A stretch of 22,134 bases of DNA. It comes from Chara braunii (lineage: Eukaryota; Streptophyta; Charophyceae; Charales; Characeae). Location of the stretch: assembly GCA_003427395.1 (NCBI GenBank), contig BFEA01000569.1, forward strand, positions 841,660-863,793, in the 5' to 3' direction. Of the stretch, positions 1 through 9,136 are shown piece after piece. A model generated the notes under the pieces. That model worked only from the letters and a program-made list of their open reading frames with translations, was not told the origin of the DNA and did not search any database. Numbering within the stretch: position 1 is the stretch's first letter; every line of letters begins with the position of its first letter. A program made the position numbers and the translations under genes.

Positions 1-3
1 ATT

Positions 4-122
4 GGTGGTCCCCGACACTTAGTCCCGTCGGTGGTTCCCGACACTTAGTCCCATCGGCGGTCCCCGACACTTAGTCCCGCCGGTGGCCCCCGATACTTAG
101 TCCCGTCGGCGGTCCCCGACAC
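4..122. repeat. 26-bp GC-rich tandem repeat, about 4.5 units
   Basis: Units begin at 4, 30, 56, 82 and 108, with core GGTGGTCCCCGACACTTAGT followed by CCCGTC. Units differ at a few positions (GTC/ATC/GCC/GTC ends). The fifth unit decays after GACAC. A lone further CTTAGTCCCAC lies near 150. The array may continue left of the window. No coding role is apparent. Confidence 0.93.
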
Positions 123-702
123 ATTTCGCCCCGGACGCCACTATTTTTACTTAGTCCCACGTGGCCCCGGGTGCCTTTCCCCGAGGTGTCCCATGCCTCT
201 TGGGCGTCTTGTCGCCCCATAGTGACCCCTCTCCTTAGTCTTACCTTGCGTCTTGTGCGTGCCGATCTCTTTTGGTCGTGGGCCTCTGCTCCGAGGCTCC
301 CCTAGGTGGCCTCCATGTTGGCCCCTCATTTCCTGACTTCCCGTGGCTTCTGGCCGCCCATCCCTCAACTTCCTCATTCCCTTATTGCTGTCGCGCTGCA
401 ATTGTTAGTTCAAAGGGTCATTTGGCCTTAGTCTTATTGCATTCCGATGGCCCTCCCGGCCTCCTGCTATGTTCTATGTGCCCCTGTTCTTGCGCTCGCT
501 TGCTTGCCGTCACTAGTTTTTTCCTCTTGTGGTTCTCTCGTCAGGGCATCACTCCCTTCTGCGGCCTAATCCTTTGTTTTTTCTCTCTCCTTCTTCCTCA
601 CTCCAGATTTCTCTGTTGTGCACAAATTGTTCGTATTCAATCTCTCGAGTGATGGGAAGTTATTCGGGACCCACCAGTCGCGGCACATTCCCCCCACTCA
701 TT

Positions 703-720
703 CGCGATGTCCTCATCGCG
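703..720. repeat. CGCGATG inverted repeat, copy 1
   Basis: CGCGATG, a TCCT loop, then CATCGCG: a perfect 7-bp stem. It is preceded by GGCACATTCCCCCCACTCA. A very similar block with the same hairpin recurs at 2108-2125. Confidence 0.7.
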
Positions 721-1095
721 CACCAATCTCTTGTTAGTGGACTTTGGAGGGATAGACGGGAAAGGAGGATGAAATGTTATAGGTGGTTAGTTTGCCAGGG
801 TCCGTTTTGTTCTTTTCCCATTGCTTTCTCAATGTCTTCCTTAGCTTCCGCCCCTTAGGGTGGGGGAGGGTATGGGGGAGTCGAAGGTTCTACAGCTTAG
901 ACCAGGTTGCTCATTTCCATCATAGCTTTGCCTCTTTATCTTTCACTCAATTGAGATGCAAACTTCCTCTTTGGTCAACTCTGTATACCCAGCAGGGTAG
1001 CCCATAATCCTTTCAACTTCACTAACATGAAGCAGACGAAACTCTCCTTGCTTCATGCACTTAACTACTGGCATGCTGGCTTTATTCCCAGGGCG

Positions 1096-1162
1096 ACAAT
1101 TTGTTGTCATAACACAATTGGTTTTCTCATTTCATGCCTTAGCGTTGTTGATAACAAATTGT
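1096..1162. repeat. 14-bp inverted repeat with 39-nt loop
   Basis: ACAATTTGTTGTCA at 1096-1109 pairs with TGATAACAAATTGT at 1149-1162. Thirteen of 14 positions are Watson-Crick, and the remaining one would be a G-U wobble in RNA. The function is unknown; it could be a chance hairpin or the ends of a small degenerate insertion. Confidence 0.55.
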
Positions 1163-1606
1163 AGGCGAGTTTTCGGATGCGACTCGATGTCAGGCATTTG
1201 CTCCGGAAGGGGGATGTTCGTCCATTACAACCGCCGTCTTTGCTGTGGTGATATTCACTTCGAATCAGCGAGCACAGGCACAACTCCCCCTAAGTGCTTC
1301 GTAATCTCAAATCTATCTTCCCATTTCATTGAGAAAACATTTTTGGATTCGTCTCATTCATTAATCTTAGAGTCATCAAAAAAATAATCTACTTTTCGGC
1401 CCGTGCAATCCATGTTTTCCCTTTACCGTTCCCCGACGTTCAGGTTTTGCCAAATCCACATGCATCTCCCCCGGGTCCTTTCGCCCGACTTTCCTCAGGT
1501 CCTGCCAATTTTGCATTCATATCACTCTTTGTCCTTTCTTGTTCCTTGCTTATTTTTAACTTTTTCATGCATGCTGCCCAGTTCATCCCTTGTGCATCCC
1601 TTTTTC

Positions 1607-2040
1607 CAGACACCTTGTCAGACCTTTTTCTCAAACTCATGCAAACCAAATACTCATCTGTTTTCCAGTCTACCAGTCTTTCTCTCAGATCCATCATACG
1701 AGTCTTTTCTTTTCCAGACGTCTTGCTCGGCCCATTTTTAAGCTCATGCCAAATCAATCACACAAGTCGCTTGCCAGGTTTTTTCTCAAGCTCATGCAAC
1801 GTCAATTTCTCACGCGTTTCTCTTCTGGACATCTTGCCAGGCCTTTTCTCAAGCCTGCGCAAAGTCAATTACTCATCCAATCTTCTCTTCTGGACATCTT
1901 GCCAGGCCTTTTCTCAAGTTCATGCAACGTTAANTTTCTCAAGTTCATGCAACGTTAATTATTCATTCGTTTCTCTTCTGGACATCTTGCGAGGCCTTTT
2001 CTCAAGCCTGCGCAAAGTCAATTACTCATTCATCCTTATG
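1607..2040. repeat. Degenerate minisatellite, about 65-bp unit, with a local 24-bp duplication
   Basis: The core is CTGGACATCTTGCCAGGCC followed by TTTTCTCAAG and a CATGCAACGT or CTGCGCAAAG variant. Clear units start with CTGGAC at 1825, 1890 and 1978; more diverged ones are visible from about 1607, 1716 and 1769. The 88-bp spacing between the last two reflects a 24-bp sequence present twice around the single N at 1934. A long plus-strand open frame through the array (1447-2298) is repeat-driven and is not called as a gene. Confidence 0.85.
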
Positions 2041-3280
2041 CTGATGGTATCCTTCTTTTTTGCACGTTTTTTCTTCGGTAGATGGCACACCTTCCCCCCA
2101 CTCAAAACGCGATGTCCCCATCGCGCGACTGGTTCTCACTCGGAGGTACGCAAACCTTTGGTCCACCAACCGCAGTCAAGGACACAAGCCCGTCGGCTTT
2201 ACAAAAGGAAGAGTGATCAGTTCCTCCCCAGCGAACGACGTTTTATCCTCCTACTCGGTCCGACCTTTCTTTTCTTACGTGGTGAGCACCAATATTGAGG
2301 TTCCTCCTCACTTCTGGCAGGCGGGTCCAATCCAAGCCTTTCAGGGCCTCGTTTAGCCGTACGAGCGTTCCTCGCGAATCGTTCCTCCCGAGTGGTAATT
2401 TTCTGGATCCGGCCTCTTCCTTTCAAGAGAGTTGTGGCTCTCAATTAGTCCGCGGGTGCAGTTACGAAGACCTTGCAATTAGTCCCGAAGCGGTTGTAAT
2501 GCTCCGGCGAGGCGGTGTCAATGCCCCGTGGTGGTTGTGGCTTCCACCCGGTACCACGCCCGATTCCTCCCTCTGGACAGTGCTGCTCAACTTAACGCGA
2601 GCCGCCGTGGTCCATTCCAAGCGGCCATGCCGCCCCTCAACGGCAGAAAAAGAATGGCTCTCTCGCCCATTTGGTTCTCTCACCCTTAGACGTTTAGGCG
2701 TTCAACACGAGGCGCAACTTGAACTTCCCGACTAGAGTTCGTTGTCGGGTCAGTTCCGGACGTCTCGCACCGATCCAAGTGGTAGGTGCCTTGGTCCTTT
2801 AACCCTCATCCCCTTACAAGAGGAAGAGGTCGCGCTGAGACTTTTTTCCCTTACAGGGATAGAGGTCTTGGGGTCGCGGTGCGAGCACCGATATCCCCCT
2901 CCTGGAGAGGCCAAAGACTAGAAAAAGAGAAAATTCATTTCAAGGCTATTTCCAAGTCCATTTCAAGTTACCTAGGGTCCCCTGACTATGCAATGCAATA
3001 TTCAATCCTCAATCATTCAATCCAATGCTATTGTCAAGGCTGATTCTCATGGTTGGTCCGACACCCTTTCATCAACAAGGCCACTGACATGGCCGGTCTG
3101 GCGGTCATTCTCTCAATAGCCATTTCTTAAGACTGACCCTTCCGCCCATTCAATCCTCAATTCTCTCATTCCTCAACACCCAATCTCTGTGACCGTCCCA
3201 ACGGTCCCTGCCCCTCTTGTCTTTAAGGTTCCACCTCTTTTATTATGTCCTTCTCATTCATATCTTTCTTCCGCCCCCTT
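2041..3280. other. Stretch without a supported gene
   Basis: Only short overlapping frames are present, without recognisable motifs. Visible structure is limited to the second CGCGATG hairpin (2108-2125) and a perfect hairpin CGGTGC-GA-GCACCG at 2877-2890. LTR sequence of the element might be expected on this side, but I found no matching partner on the right flank. Confidence 0.45.
2108..2125. repeat. CGCGATG inverted repeat, copy 2
   Basis: CGCGATG, a TCCC loop, then CATCGCG. It is preceded by GGCACACCTTCCCCCCACTC, matching the block at 682-720 with a few changes. The two copies lie 1,405 bp apart in the same orientation. Confidence 0.7.
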
Positions 3281-3497
3281 GGCAATTTCAGCGGCCGACC
3301 CACCGACCTTTTCCATTTCTTCCATTCATCTCATTGGCTATTTCAATGACCGACCCACCGATCTTTTTTATTTCTTTCATTCATCCTTTGGCTATTTCAA
3401 TGACCGACCCACCGGTCTTTTCCACCTCTCTCATCCATTCGTTGGCTATTTCAATGACCGACCCACCGGCCTTTCCCATCTCTTATTGCTCTTTCCA
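3281..3497. repeat. Minisatellite, about 54-bp unit, 4 copies
   Basis: Units begin at 3281, 3336, 3390 and 3444. The core is GGCTATTTCAATGACCGACC followed by CACCG and a T/C-rich spacer with CATTCAT. The first unit is the most diverged (GGCAATTTCAGCGGCC). The unit length gives open frames on the plus strand that are probably not genes. Confidence 0.92.
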
Positions 3498-3559
3498 GCA
3501 CAATCTCAATCAACCTTTCTCAATCAAATATGCAGGGGACCCCAGTGCCTATTTCAAAA

Positions 3560-3586
3560 GGAATGACCCTTGTCAGGGGTCATTCC
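3560..3586. repeat. Perfect 10-bp hairpin
   Basis: GGAATGACCC at 3560-3569, a 7-nt loop TTGTCAG, then GGGTCATTCC at 3577-3586. It sits exactly between the 54-bp and the 39-bp minisatellites. There is no T-tract after it, so a bacterial-type terminator reading is not supported. Confidence 0.75.
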
Positions 3587-3588
3587 CG

Positions 3589-3745
3589 AACAACCTGGTT
3601 AGGGTCGTTCTTATCCATTCATAAGTCGAACAGCCTGGTTAGGGCCATTCTTTTCCATTCTCAAGTCAAACAGCCTGGTTAGGGCCATTCTCTTCCACTC
3701 AAGTCGAACAGCCTGGTTAGGGCCATTCCTTTCCATTCTCAATGT
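3589..3745. repeat. Minisatellite, 38-40-bp unit, 4 copies
   Basis: Units start at 3589, 3629, 3669 and 3707. The core is AACAGCCTGGTTAGGGCCAT followed by TCTTTTCCATTCTCAAGTCG. The first unit has CAACC in place of CAGCC and GTCGTTC in place of GCCATTC. No gene is associated. Confidence 0.93.
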
Positions 3746-3858
3746 TAGTGCCCGAGGGGGTGGGCCTCGAGATTACGGATCCTATTGCTGTCTTGGAGGT
3801 TAGAAGGTGACCATCTTATCTCAGTTTTGTTTTGGGTGTTGTTCCCTTCTTTTCCTTC

Positions 3859-3910
3859 TCTCACAGTAATGTACTATCCATTCCATTTCTCACAGTAATG
3901 TACCATCCAT
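3859..3910. repeat. Direct repeat pair, 23 bp, 29-bp spacing
   Basis: TCTCACAGTAATGTACTATC with CAT at 3859-3881 recurs at 3888-3910 with one T-to-C change. Just left of it, on the minus strand, lies a purine run (about 3844-3862) that could have been a polypurine tract, but no LTR edge could be tied to it. Confidence 0.75.
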
Positions 3911-4487
3911 GCGTACATCCGACTTAGCGTCTAGTACTCGAGTTGGGGCTCGCGACCCCAAGCAGCACTAGCCCACCCGGCCCTTCATCCATAACAAAAG
4001 ACAAAGGCGCCCCTTCCATTCTCACTCTTCCTGATCACTCAGGTTTCGGCTATTCTCAGTCTCATTCATGACTCAGTTGGATTAGGCTCCTAGGGAAGGA
4101 GTGTTCTTCACGCCCCTTAACCCATAGGTTGCCTAGCCTCTCATGTACTCGACCAATCATTCAATGCCATGGTTCGCTCGACAATCCATACTCAAGGTTT
4201 TCCCCTCTCAAAAAGCATAATCCTTGTTCCATCCAGAATTCATAATACACCCTTTCCCAATTGGTCTCATCCCAAATCCCATGCCTTTGTCTTGTGTACC
4301 CACTTTCGAAGGTAGCTCATCCAAAAGTAGCCCCAATATGCTACCTTCTAATCTTATCACGACACAGTCTTAGCTGGCCCTTCCATCACTCATCCTTTGC
4401 AAGCTTATTCATACTATACACATTCTACTCCAATGTTTTGCAATTGAGAAATAAAACCAGGGTTCTTGCCCAACACTCAATCAACAT
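3911..4487. other. Stretch without a supported gene; expected 3' flank of the element
   Basis: This lies immediately downstream (minus-strand sense) of the post-pol ORF, where a 3' untranslated region, polypurine tract and LTR would be expected. A short minus-strand purine run GAGAGGGGAAAACC lies near 4195-4208. I could not identify an LTR boundary or a second copy on the right side. Confidence 0.4.
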
Positions 4488-5402
4488 CTAATGCCTATTG
4501 CTGTCTTGTGCCTCAACTTGCCCATTTCCTGGTCCACCCGGTTCCTCGGCAGACTTCCTAAACCCCAGGCCGTAGGTCTCGATTTCTCTTTTCATCCTTA
4601 CAATTTTTCGCAACTCTGCCTCGTTAAAAAAATGTTGTGGTGTGGCTTCCACCCCTGCCCTTGCGAGTTCCCGAGTCTTGATAATCCGTTCGTGCCTTAT
4701 CACATTGGTCCATTACTGAAACCAATGACTGGGCGTTGGCCCAAACTCGTCCTCCCATCTGAAAGCCCCGTTGCACGGCTGGTGCATCGGAGGCCGCCCC
4801 TCTTCCCAGGGCCTCGAGATCTCATCCCTCTCATCCCCGCTGCTGATTTTTATGACTTCTCGCACATCCTCCTCCTCGTCCTTCTCGTCTTCTGTCTGTA
4901 TGGGGCTATATCCACCTGCAAGGTTCTTCGGATCGTAGGTAAAACGAATCTCTGTCCCCGTCCCATACCTCTCGCAACTGTCGTAGCTGCTTCGTCCTTC
5001 AAGCGGGATCTCCCTTCTTTCCTCACCCTCCGCATATTCGTCGCGCATGTCTTGTCCCCCCTCACTTTCTACATGCTAAGTCTCACGTCGCTTGCCCCTG
5101 TTGACTCCTTCCTCGTCAGAGACTTGAACCTTGTTTCCCATCTCTGTATTGCCTCCGTCTCCCGCTTTTGCCTTTTCCTTCCCTCCCTCACTGTCAGACG
5201 AGATCTCTATACCTTCTCCCTCGCGGAGGGGTGAGGGTTTCCTACACAAGCATTTCCTTCCTCCCCTGCCTACCACTGGGCCACCCACGAGTCCTATATA
5301 CAACTTTCTTTTTGCCGCTCTCCTTCCTTGGCTTGGTCCTGCTTCCTCCCCTCCGGAAGGCTTGTTGATTGCCCCGCTGTCATTTTCGTCACCGAACTCC
5401 AT
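4488..5402 (-). pseudogene. Unrecognised acidic ORF downstream of pol, two in-frame stops
   Basis: A single minus-strand reading frame runs from an ATG at 5400-5402 to a TAG at 4488-4490 and is interrupted by TAG at 5076-5078 and TAA at 4713-4715. The frame is otherwise open for about 300 codons. The translation is hydrophilic, with acidic patches (EISSDSEGGKE, EDEKDEEEDVREV) and basic runs (GRRAAKRK) in the first half, and a helix-like charged end (NEAELRKIVRMKREIE). I do not recognise a domain, signal peptide or membrane segment. The frame is also open upstream to about 5612, but that part (cysteine- and glycine-rich) is less convincing. It follows integrase on the same strand, where accessory or env-like ORFs sit in some LTR elements; nothing here supports an envelope protein. 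It may be an element gene or an unrelated coding relic. Confidence 0.5.
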
Positions 5403-5765
5403 CCTCTCTTTTCTTTTAGACTTTGTATGACAAAACAACACCTGCAAAGCCCCCCATGCACCCATTCCCCCAGTCTGGTAGGCAGTCCCTCCCTTTTTCC
5501 CAGAATGCTTCCAACATCCTTCGCAGCATGCCCCTATTATACATGCGAATGCGTCGTTTGTGATGACCCCATTTTTTTTCCGTAAAAAACTATGGTACAA
5601 TGCCCCAGACATCCCTCCCCGTTGTCACACAAGCCAGATATTGCAAACCCCCAAGTCACGCTGCCTTTCAACCTCAGTAAGTCCAAGCCAAAGCGCCAGT
5701 CCCCAAAAAAAATGACAGTCCCACGAACATGGTCAGAGACAAACCATAGTGTAGCAAGACTGTGG

Positions 5766-6893
5766 TCAGTCTTTAGCTTGTGGCTCCTCAGTTTCCTTAT
5801 CTTCGGCCTCCTGAAGCCATTGTTCCACTGGGTCCCGACTTAGAAACCTGACCAATCGTTGCCCCGGGAAGGGCCCTTTCAATCCAGTTCCATCCAAATC
5901 TTCATGTTCGAAGGTGTTCAGTCCCACCCGCTTGGTGACCAGGTAGGGGCCTTTGAACCTCCTTCCCAGCTGTCCCGACCAAGTACTTTCTAGTGCCGAG
6001 TTCCTTAGCAATACCATCTCCCCCACCTGAAGTGGCTCCTTTCTGGCATTCTTAACCCGGTTTCACCTTGCTTTGTCCCTCATTCTGTTGTCCAGCACCC
6101 GGTTGGCGATGTCTTCCATGACCTCCTCATTCTTAAGGATTTGTTGACATCTTGCCTCGATTAACTCTTCAGTGGTCATTTGCGGATTATCATCTAACCT
6201 ATTCCAGGTAGGTACCAAGGCTTCCACAGGAAAGTCGATCTCTCTTCCGTACCAAAGCTCTGTCGGGATACATCCTGTTGTCCTTTTAGGGGTCATATTC
6301 TCTGCAAAGACAGCCTGCTTAAGATACCTAGGCCAGTTCCCCAGATGGTCCGCTGCGAGCTTTGCAATCGTGTTTTTCAATGTTCGGTGCCCCCTTTCCA
6401 CAGGTGCGTTGGCCTCAGGGTGATATGGCTCGATGAGTTTGATCGGTACGCAGAGTCTCTTAAGCATCCCCAATACTTCTTGGTTCACAAACTCCGTCTC
6501 ATTGTCTGCTATAAACCTTCTGACGAACGGATGCCTCAAGTAGAAGTCTTCTATGCAGTCCGCCACACTTCTCCCTGTCTTTTTCTTGAGGGCGACTGCC
6601 TCCACGAACCCGCTCAGGTTGTCTCACTCATCCAGGATATACCTGTACCCATCCGTTGATACAGGCATGACCGCAAGGTCGAGGTGGACTAGATGCCCCG
6701 GCCCTAGCACCCGCGTTGGTCTAAGCGGCTCGAAGACCCGTACCGAGCTTCGCTCTTGGCAAATAAGGCAAGTCTGGCAGTATATGGCGACCATGCCTGT
6801 CATGCCTGGCCAATAATAGAGTGGCGTTATCTTTGCAAGTGTTCCTTTGGACGACCGATGACCTCCAACTAACCCATCGTGCATTGCCTAGAT
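5766..6893 (-). other. Integrase domain of pol (HHCC, DDE core, GPY/F-like end)
   Basis: The zinc-binding segment shows HDGLVGGH followed by CQTCLIC, giving the H-H-C-C set. The catalytic core has the first Asp in VHLDLAVMP, the second in IADNETEF (usually DNGxEF) and the Glu in PVERGHRTLKN after EPYHPEAN. The C-terminal part has GQLGRRFKGPYLVTKRVG, matching the GPY/F module. TAG 6888 lies just before the zinc region, TGA 6624 lies between the first and second catalytic Asp, and TGA 6063 lies before the C-terminal module. The Gly-to-Glu change after DN may be decay. The end at 5766 leaves a short acidic tail. Confidence 0.93.
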
Positions 6894-7472
6894 AACGTAT
6901 ACTTGCCTAGGTCTTCCGCACACAACCCTTCTGGGCATAGCACCTTCCTTCCTTCGGAACAAATGCCTGCCCCTTAGGACACACCTTTCAGCTTCTTCTC
7001 TTGCCTTAATACTGACTTCCGTAGGTTGTTTGTTTCCTACCAACAACAACCCGATCTCCCGAAAGAGCCCTTCGTATGATTGGACATAGAGAAACTCCTC
7101 CCCTTCCTGGCCCCCATCCTTTCCTTCCTGCATCTGGTTTACCACCCATTGCAACTCTTTCCTTTCCCAAGATTCCACTAAGCTCATCACTGCTTCCCGA
7201 CCTCCCTCGACCGCCATTGCCATTAGTTCCTCTTTCGGTCCTACTATCGCTCCCCATGAGTCATTTTCTTCTCTGCGTCCTCGAGTGGTAACTGGTCCTT
7301 CTCTAAGTTCTGCTACTACGGCAGGTGCCCCCTTCTCCAAAGTCTGGATCAATAGTTCTCCCGATGTGCATCCCCCGCTCATCACTTCATTATCCACCGC
7401 GAGAGTCCCTCCTTCGTATTCGAGGAATGCGTCTATGGGCTCTGCATCCTCCATCCCTTCGGGAGTGATGCA

Positions 7473-7838
7473 AACCCGACTCAGCCCATCTGCCTTGTTG
7501 CGGATTCCAGCAATCCGTTCGATCTTGTAATCGAACTGCCAGATGAATCCTACCCATCTCCCTACCGTCGGATCTATAGGCCTGTAATTCTTTAGAGCCA
7601 CTGCAACATTCGTCGGATCGATCCTTAAGATGAACCGCCTCCCAAATAGGTAGGCCTGAAAGGTCTTAAGGCAATGCAGGATGGCTAGGACTTCCTTCTT
7701 GAATTGCGAGTACCGCCGTTCTGCGGAGTTCAGGGTTCTACTTTCGAACCTAATCGGCCTCTCTTTTCCTCCCTCATCCCTTTGAATCAACACACCTCCT
7801 ACGGCCAAAGGTCCTCCATCCATCTCTAGGATGAAGGG
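7473..7838 (-). other. RNase H domain of pol
   Basis: It begins at FILEMDGGPLAVGGVL, containing the first catalytic Asp in DGG. It continues with SRTLNSAERRYSQFKKEVLA (Glu in KEVLA) and FILRIDPTNVA (Asp where TDH is usual). It ends with FDYKIERIAGIRNKADGLSR, the usual end-of-domain signature (N..AD.LSR). This is the Ty3/gypsy RNase H fold that removes the RNA strand during reverse transcription. TGA at 7839-7841 separates it from RT in the same frame. About 190 further residues, mostly low in motifs, connect it to integrase. Confidence 0.92.
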
Positions 7839-8830
7839 TCATCCCACTTCGTCATTAAAACAAGACGCGGACAGGGCGACTGTCTTAGATGTCAATATGT
7901 CCTTGAGCCTTTGGACAGCTCCTTCTCGCTCCTCCGTCCAATCCATGGTTCCTTCTTCCCTGATCATAACCCGGATAGGCTCAACAATTTTGGCAAAGTT
8001 CTTAATGAAGATCCTCCAAAAGTCGACTACGCCTAGGAATGCCCTTACCTCCGTCGTCGTGCGCAGTGGTGTCGGCCACTGTGATATCTTGTCGGTCTTT
8101 GCCGGATCCGGCTTCCTGTCGTAAGCACCACAACGAAATCCTAATATAGTTACCTCCGGAACTGCTAGGATACTCTTTGGTCCACTAGCCGTAATGTTGT
8201 ATACTAGGAACCGGCGGAGTAAGTCCTTGATGTCCTGCAGGTGGTCCCACATAAAACGTCGGATCCCTGGCTGGATTTCCGTCTCGTCCTTCTCCTGCGC
8301 GCCTTTGATCGGATTGTCATCGATGTAAGGCTCACATTTTTCTGGGAACATGTCCCCGGCCACGGCGAGCATCCTGCGTTGCGCTTCGGCCACCACGTTT
8401 GTGAATCCCATAGGGGTCACTTGCATCTGTAGTTGGCCTACGGGGGTGTGCATAGCGGTGTATGGCCTGTCCCGGACATCCAACGGAAGCTGGTCGTACC
8501 CTGAGTACAGATCTATCAGGGAGTAAATGCTCCGACCGGCGTGCGATTCTGCTAATAAGTCAGCCTGAGGTAGCGAGCCAGCATCCCGGATGGTTACCGC
8601 ATTCAACTTCTGAGGTTCTGAATCCACCTTAGTATCTTGTTAGGCTTCCGAAAGACGAACCACCGATTTGTGTATGGCGATGTCGTGGGCTCCGCAACGA
8701 AGGAGTCCATCTTTGCTCGGAGGAGGTCTGTTATTTCTCCTGCTATCCCAAATTCATAGGATGGCCCCTTGTCATTCCAGCACTCATGTTCTACCGTGTG
8801 GATTCTGACCGGAGGGATCAACTTCGCATC
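7839..8830 (-). other. Reverse transcriptase domain of pol, one 1-nt deletion
   Basis: The N-terminal part (PTTSPYTNRWFVFRKPNKI, LRWIQN) is in one frame and the rest in the next; the junction is near 8612, where an expected extra base after AACCTC is missing. Downstream it shows QKLNAVTIRDAGSLPQADLL, then DLYSGYDQ (first catalytic Asp, 8490-8513) and YIDDN (catalytic Asp pair, 8313-8327). The connection region has RAFLGVVDFWRIFIKNFA, the usual F(L/I)G..(N/Y)(Y/F)(Y/W)R.FI. motif. The catalytic residues are intact despite the stops around them. Confidence 0.94.
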
Positions 8831-9129
8831 CAGTCGTCCCTTCTGGTGATCACTAAAGGCAAATGGCAGGTGAAACTCCTGGCAGGTCCTTTTGATTAGG
8901 CGGGTTTCTTATTCCGTTAAGAACCCGTCTATCCCTATCTTCATTGTGTTAGCTACCTCATCTGGTATCCGATGTCCCTCCGTCGCCCTTCTTTCTCGGA
9001 TCACTCGAAGGACCTCGTCCTCCTTCTCCATAGCCTTTTCCTTTGATGTCTCTAGCAGGATCGAGACCGGTTTTGCTTTCTTCCCTACCGGCTTGTACTT
9101 TCGAACACTTCCTTCCGGGATCTTTTTCC

Positions 9130-9136
9130 TAAAAAA
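9130..9136 (-). promoter_or_regulatory. Candidate -1 ribosomal frameshift heptamer T TTT TTA
   Basis: In the gag-pro frame the codons are CAT TTT TTA GGA, so T TTT TTA fits the X XXY YYZ slippery rule exactly (the same heptamer is used in HIV-1). Stepping back one base leads into the frame that carries the pol linker and RT. The gag-pro frame ends 45 nt further on at TAG 9085, and the pol frame is closed upstream at 9185, so the overlap is about 100 nt. No strong stem or pseudoknot is obvious downstream. The plain alternative is that a T7 run lost one T. Confidence 0.4.

Larger units (their letters stand above)
136..1594. other. Pyrimidine-rich stretch without a supported gene
   Basis: The plus strand is rich in C and T runs. 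Open frames of 70 to 126 codons occur on both strands, but they have biased, low-complexity translations, overlap each other, and match no motif I know. I see no gene. The stretch contains the hairpins at 703-720 and 1096-1162, listed separately. It could be element-derived untranslated or LTR sequence, or unrelated repeat. Confidence 0.5.
5766..9136 (-). pseudogene. pol: pol: linker, reverse transcriptase, RNase H, integrase
   Basis: The frame entered at the T6 run (9131-9136) continues through a linker (KYKPVGKKAKPV, then DGFLTE) into RT. It changes frame once near 8612 through loss of one base, then runs to TGA 5766-5768. In-frame stops are TAA 8909, TGA 7839, TAG 6888, TGA 6624 and TGA 6063. 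Family motifs resume in the same frame directly after each stop, so these are point nonsense mutations and not gene boundaries. The product would copy the element RNA into DNA and integrate it in the nucleus. No chromodomain is visible after the integrase GPY/F-like segment. The linker and RT style resemble basidiomycete or charophyte Ty3/gypsy elements, by recollection. Confidence 0.93.

Noticed and set aside
1447-2298. 283-codon plus-strand open frame
   Set aside because: It runs through a degenerate minisatellite and an N; its translation is repetitive (SSCNVN, LRKVNYS units) and matches nothing I know.
3560-3586. Intrinsic transcription terminator
   Set aside because: The stem is perfect but not followed by a T-tract, and the context is eukaryotic repeat DNA.
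3189-3624. Two overlapping plus-strand open frames of 125 and 135 codons
   Set aside because: Both are produced by the 54-bp tandem repeat read in two frames.
4713-5612. Envelope-like gene after pol
   Set aside because: No signal peptide, fusion-type hydrophobic segment or transmembrane anchor; the product is hydrophilic and acidic.
5766-5860. Chromodomain at the integrase C-terminus
   Set aside because: After the GPY/F-like module there is only a short acidic tail before the stop, with no aromatic-cage pattern.
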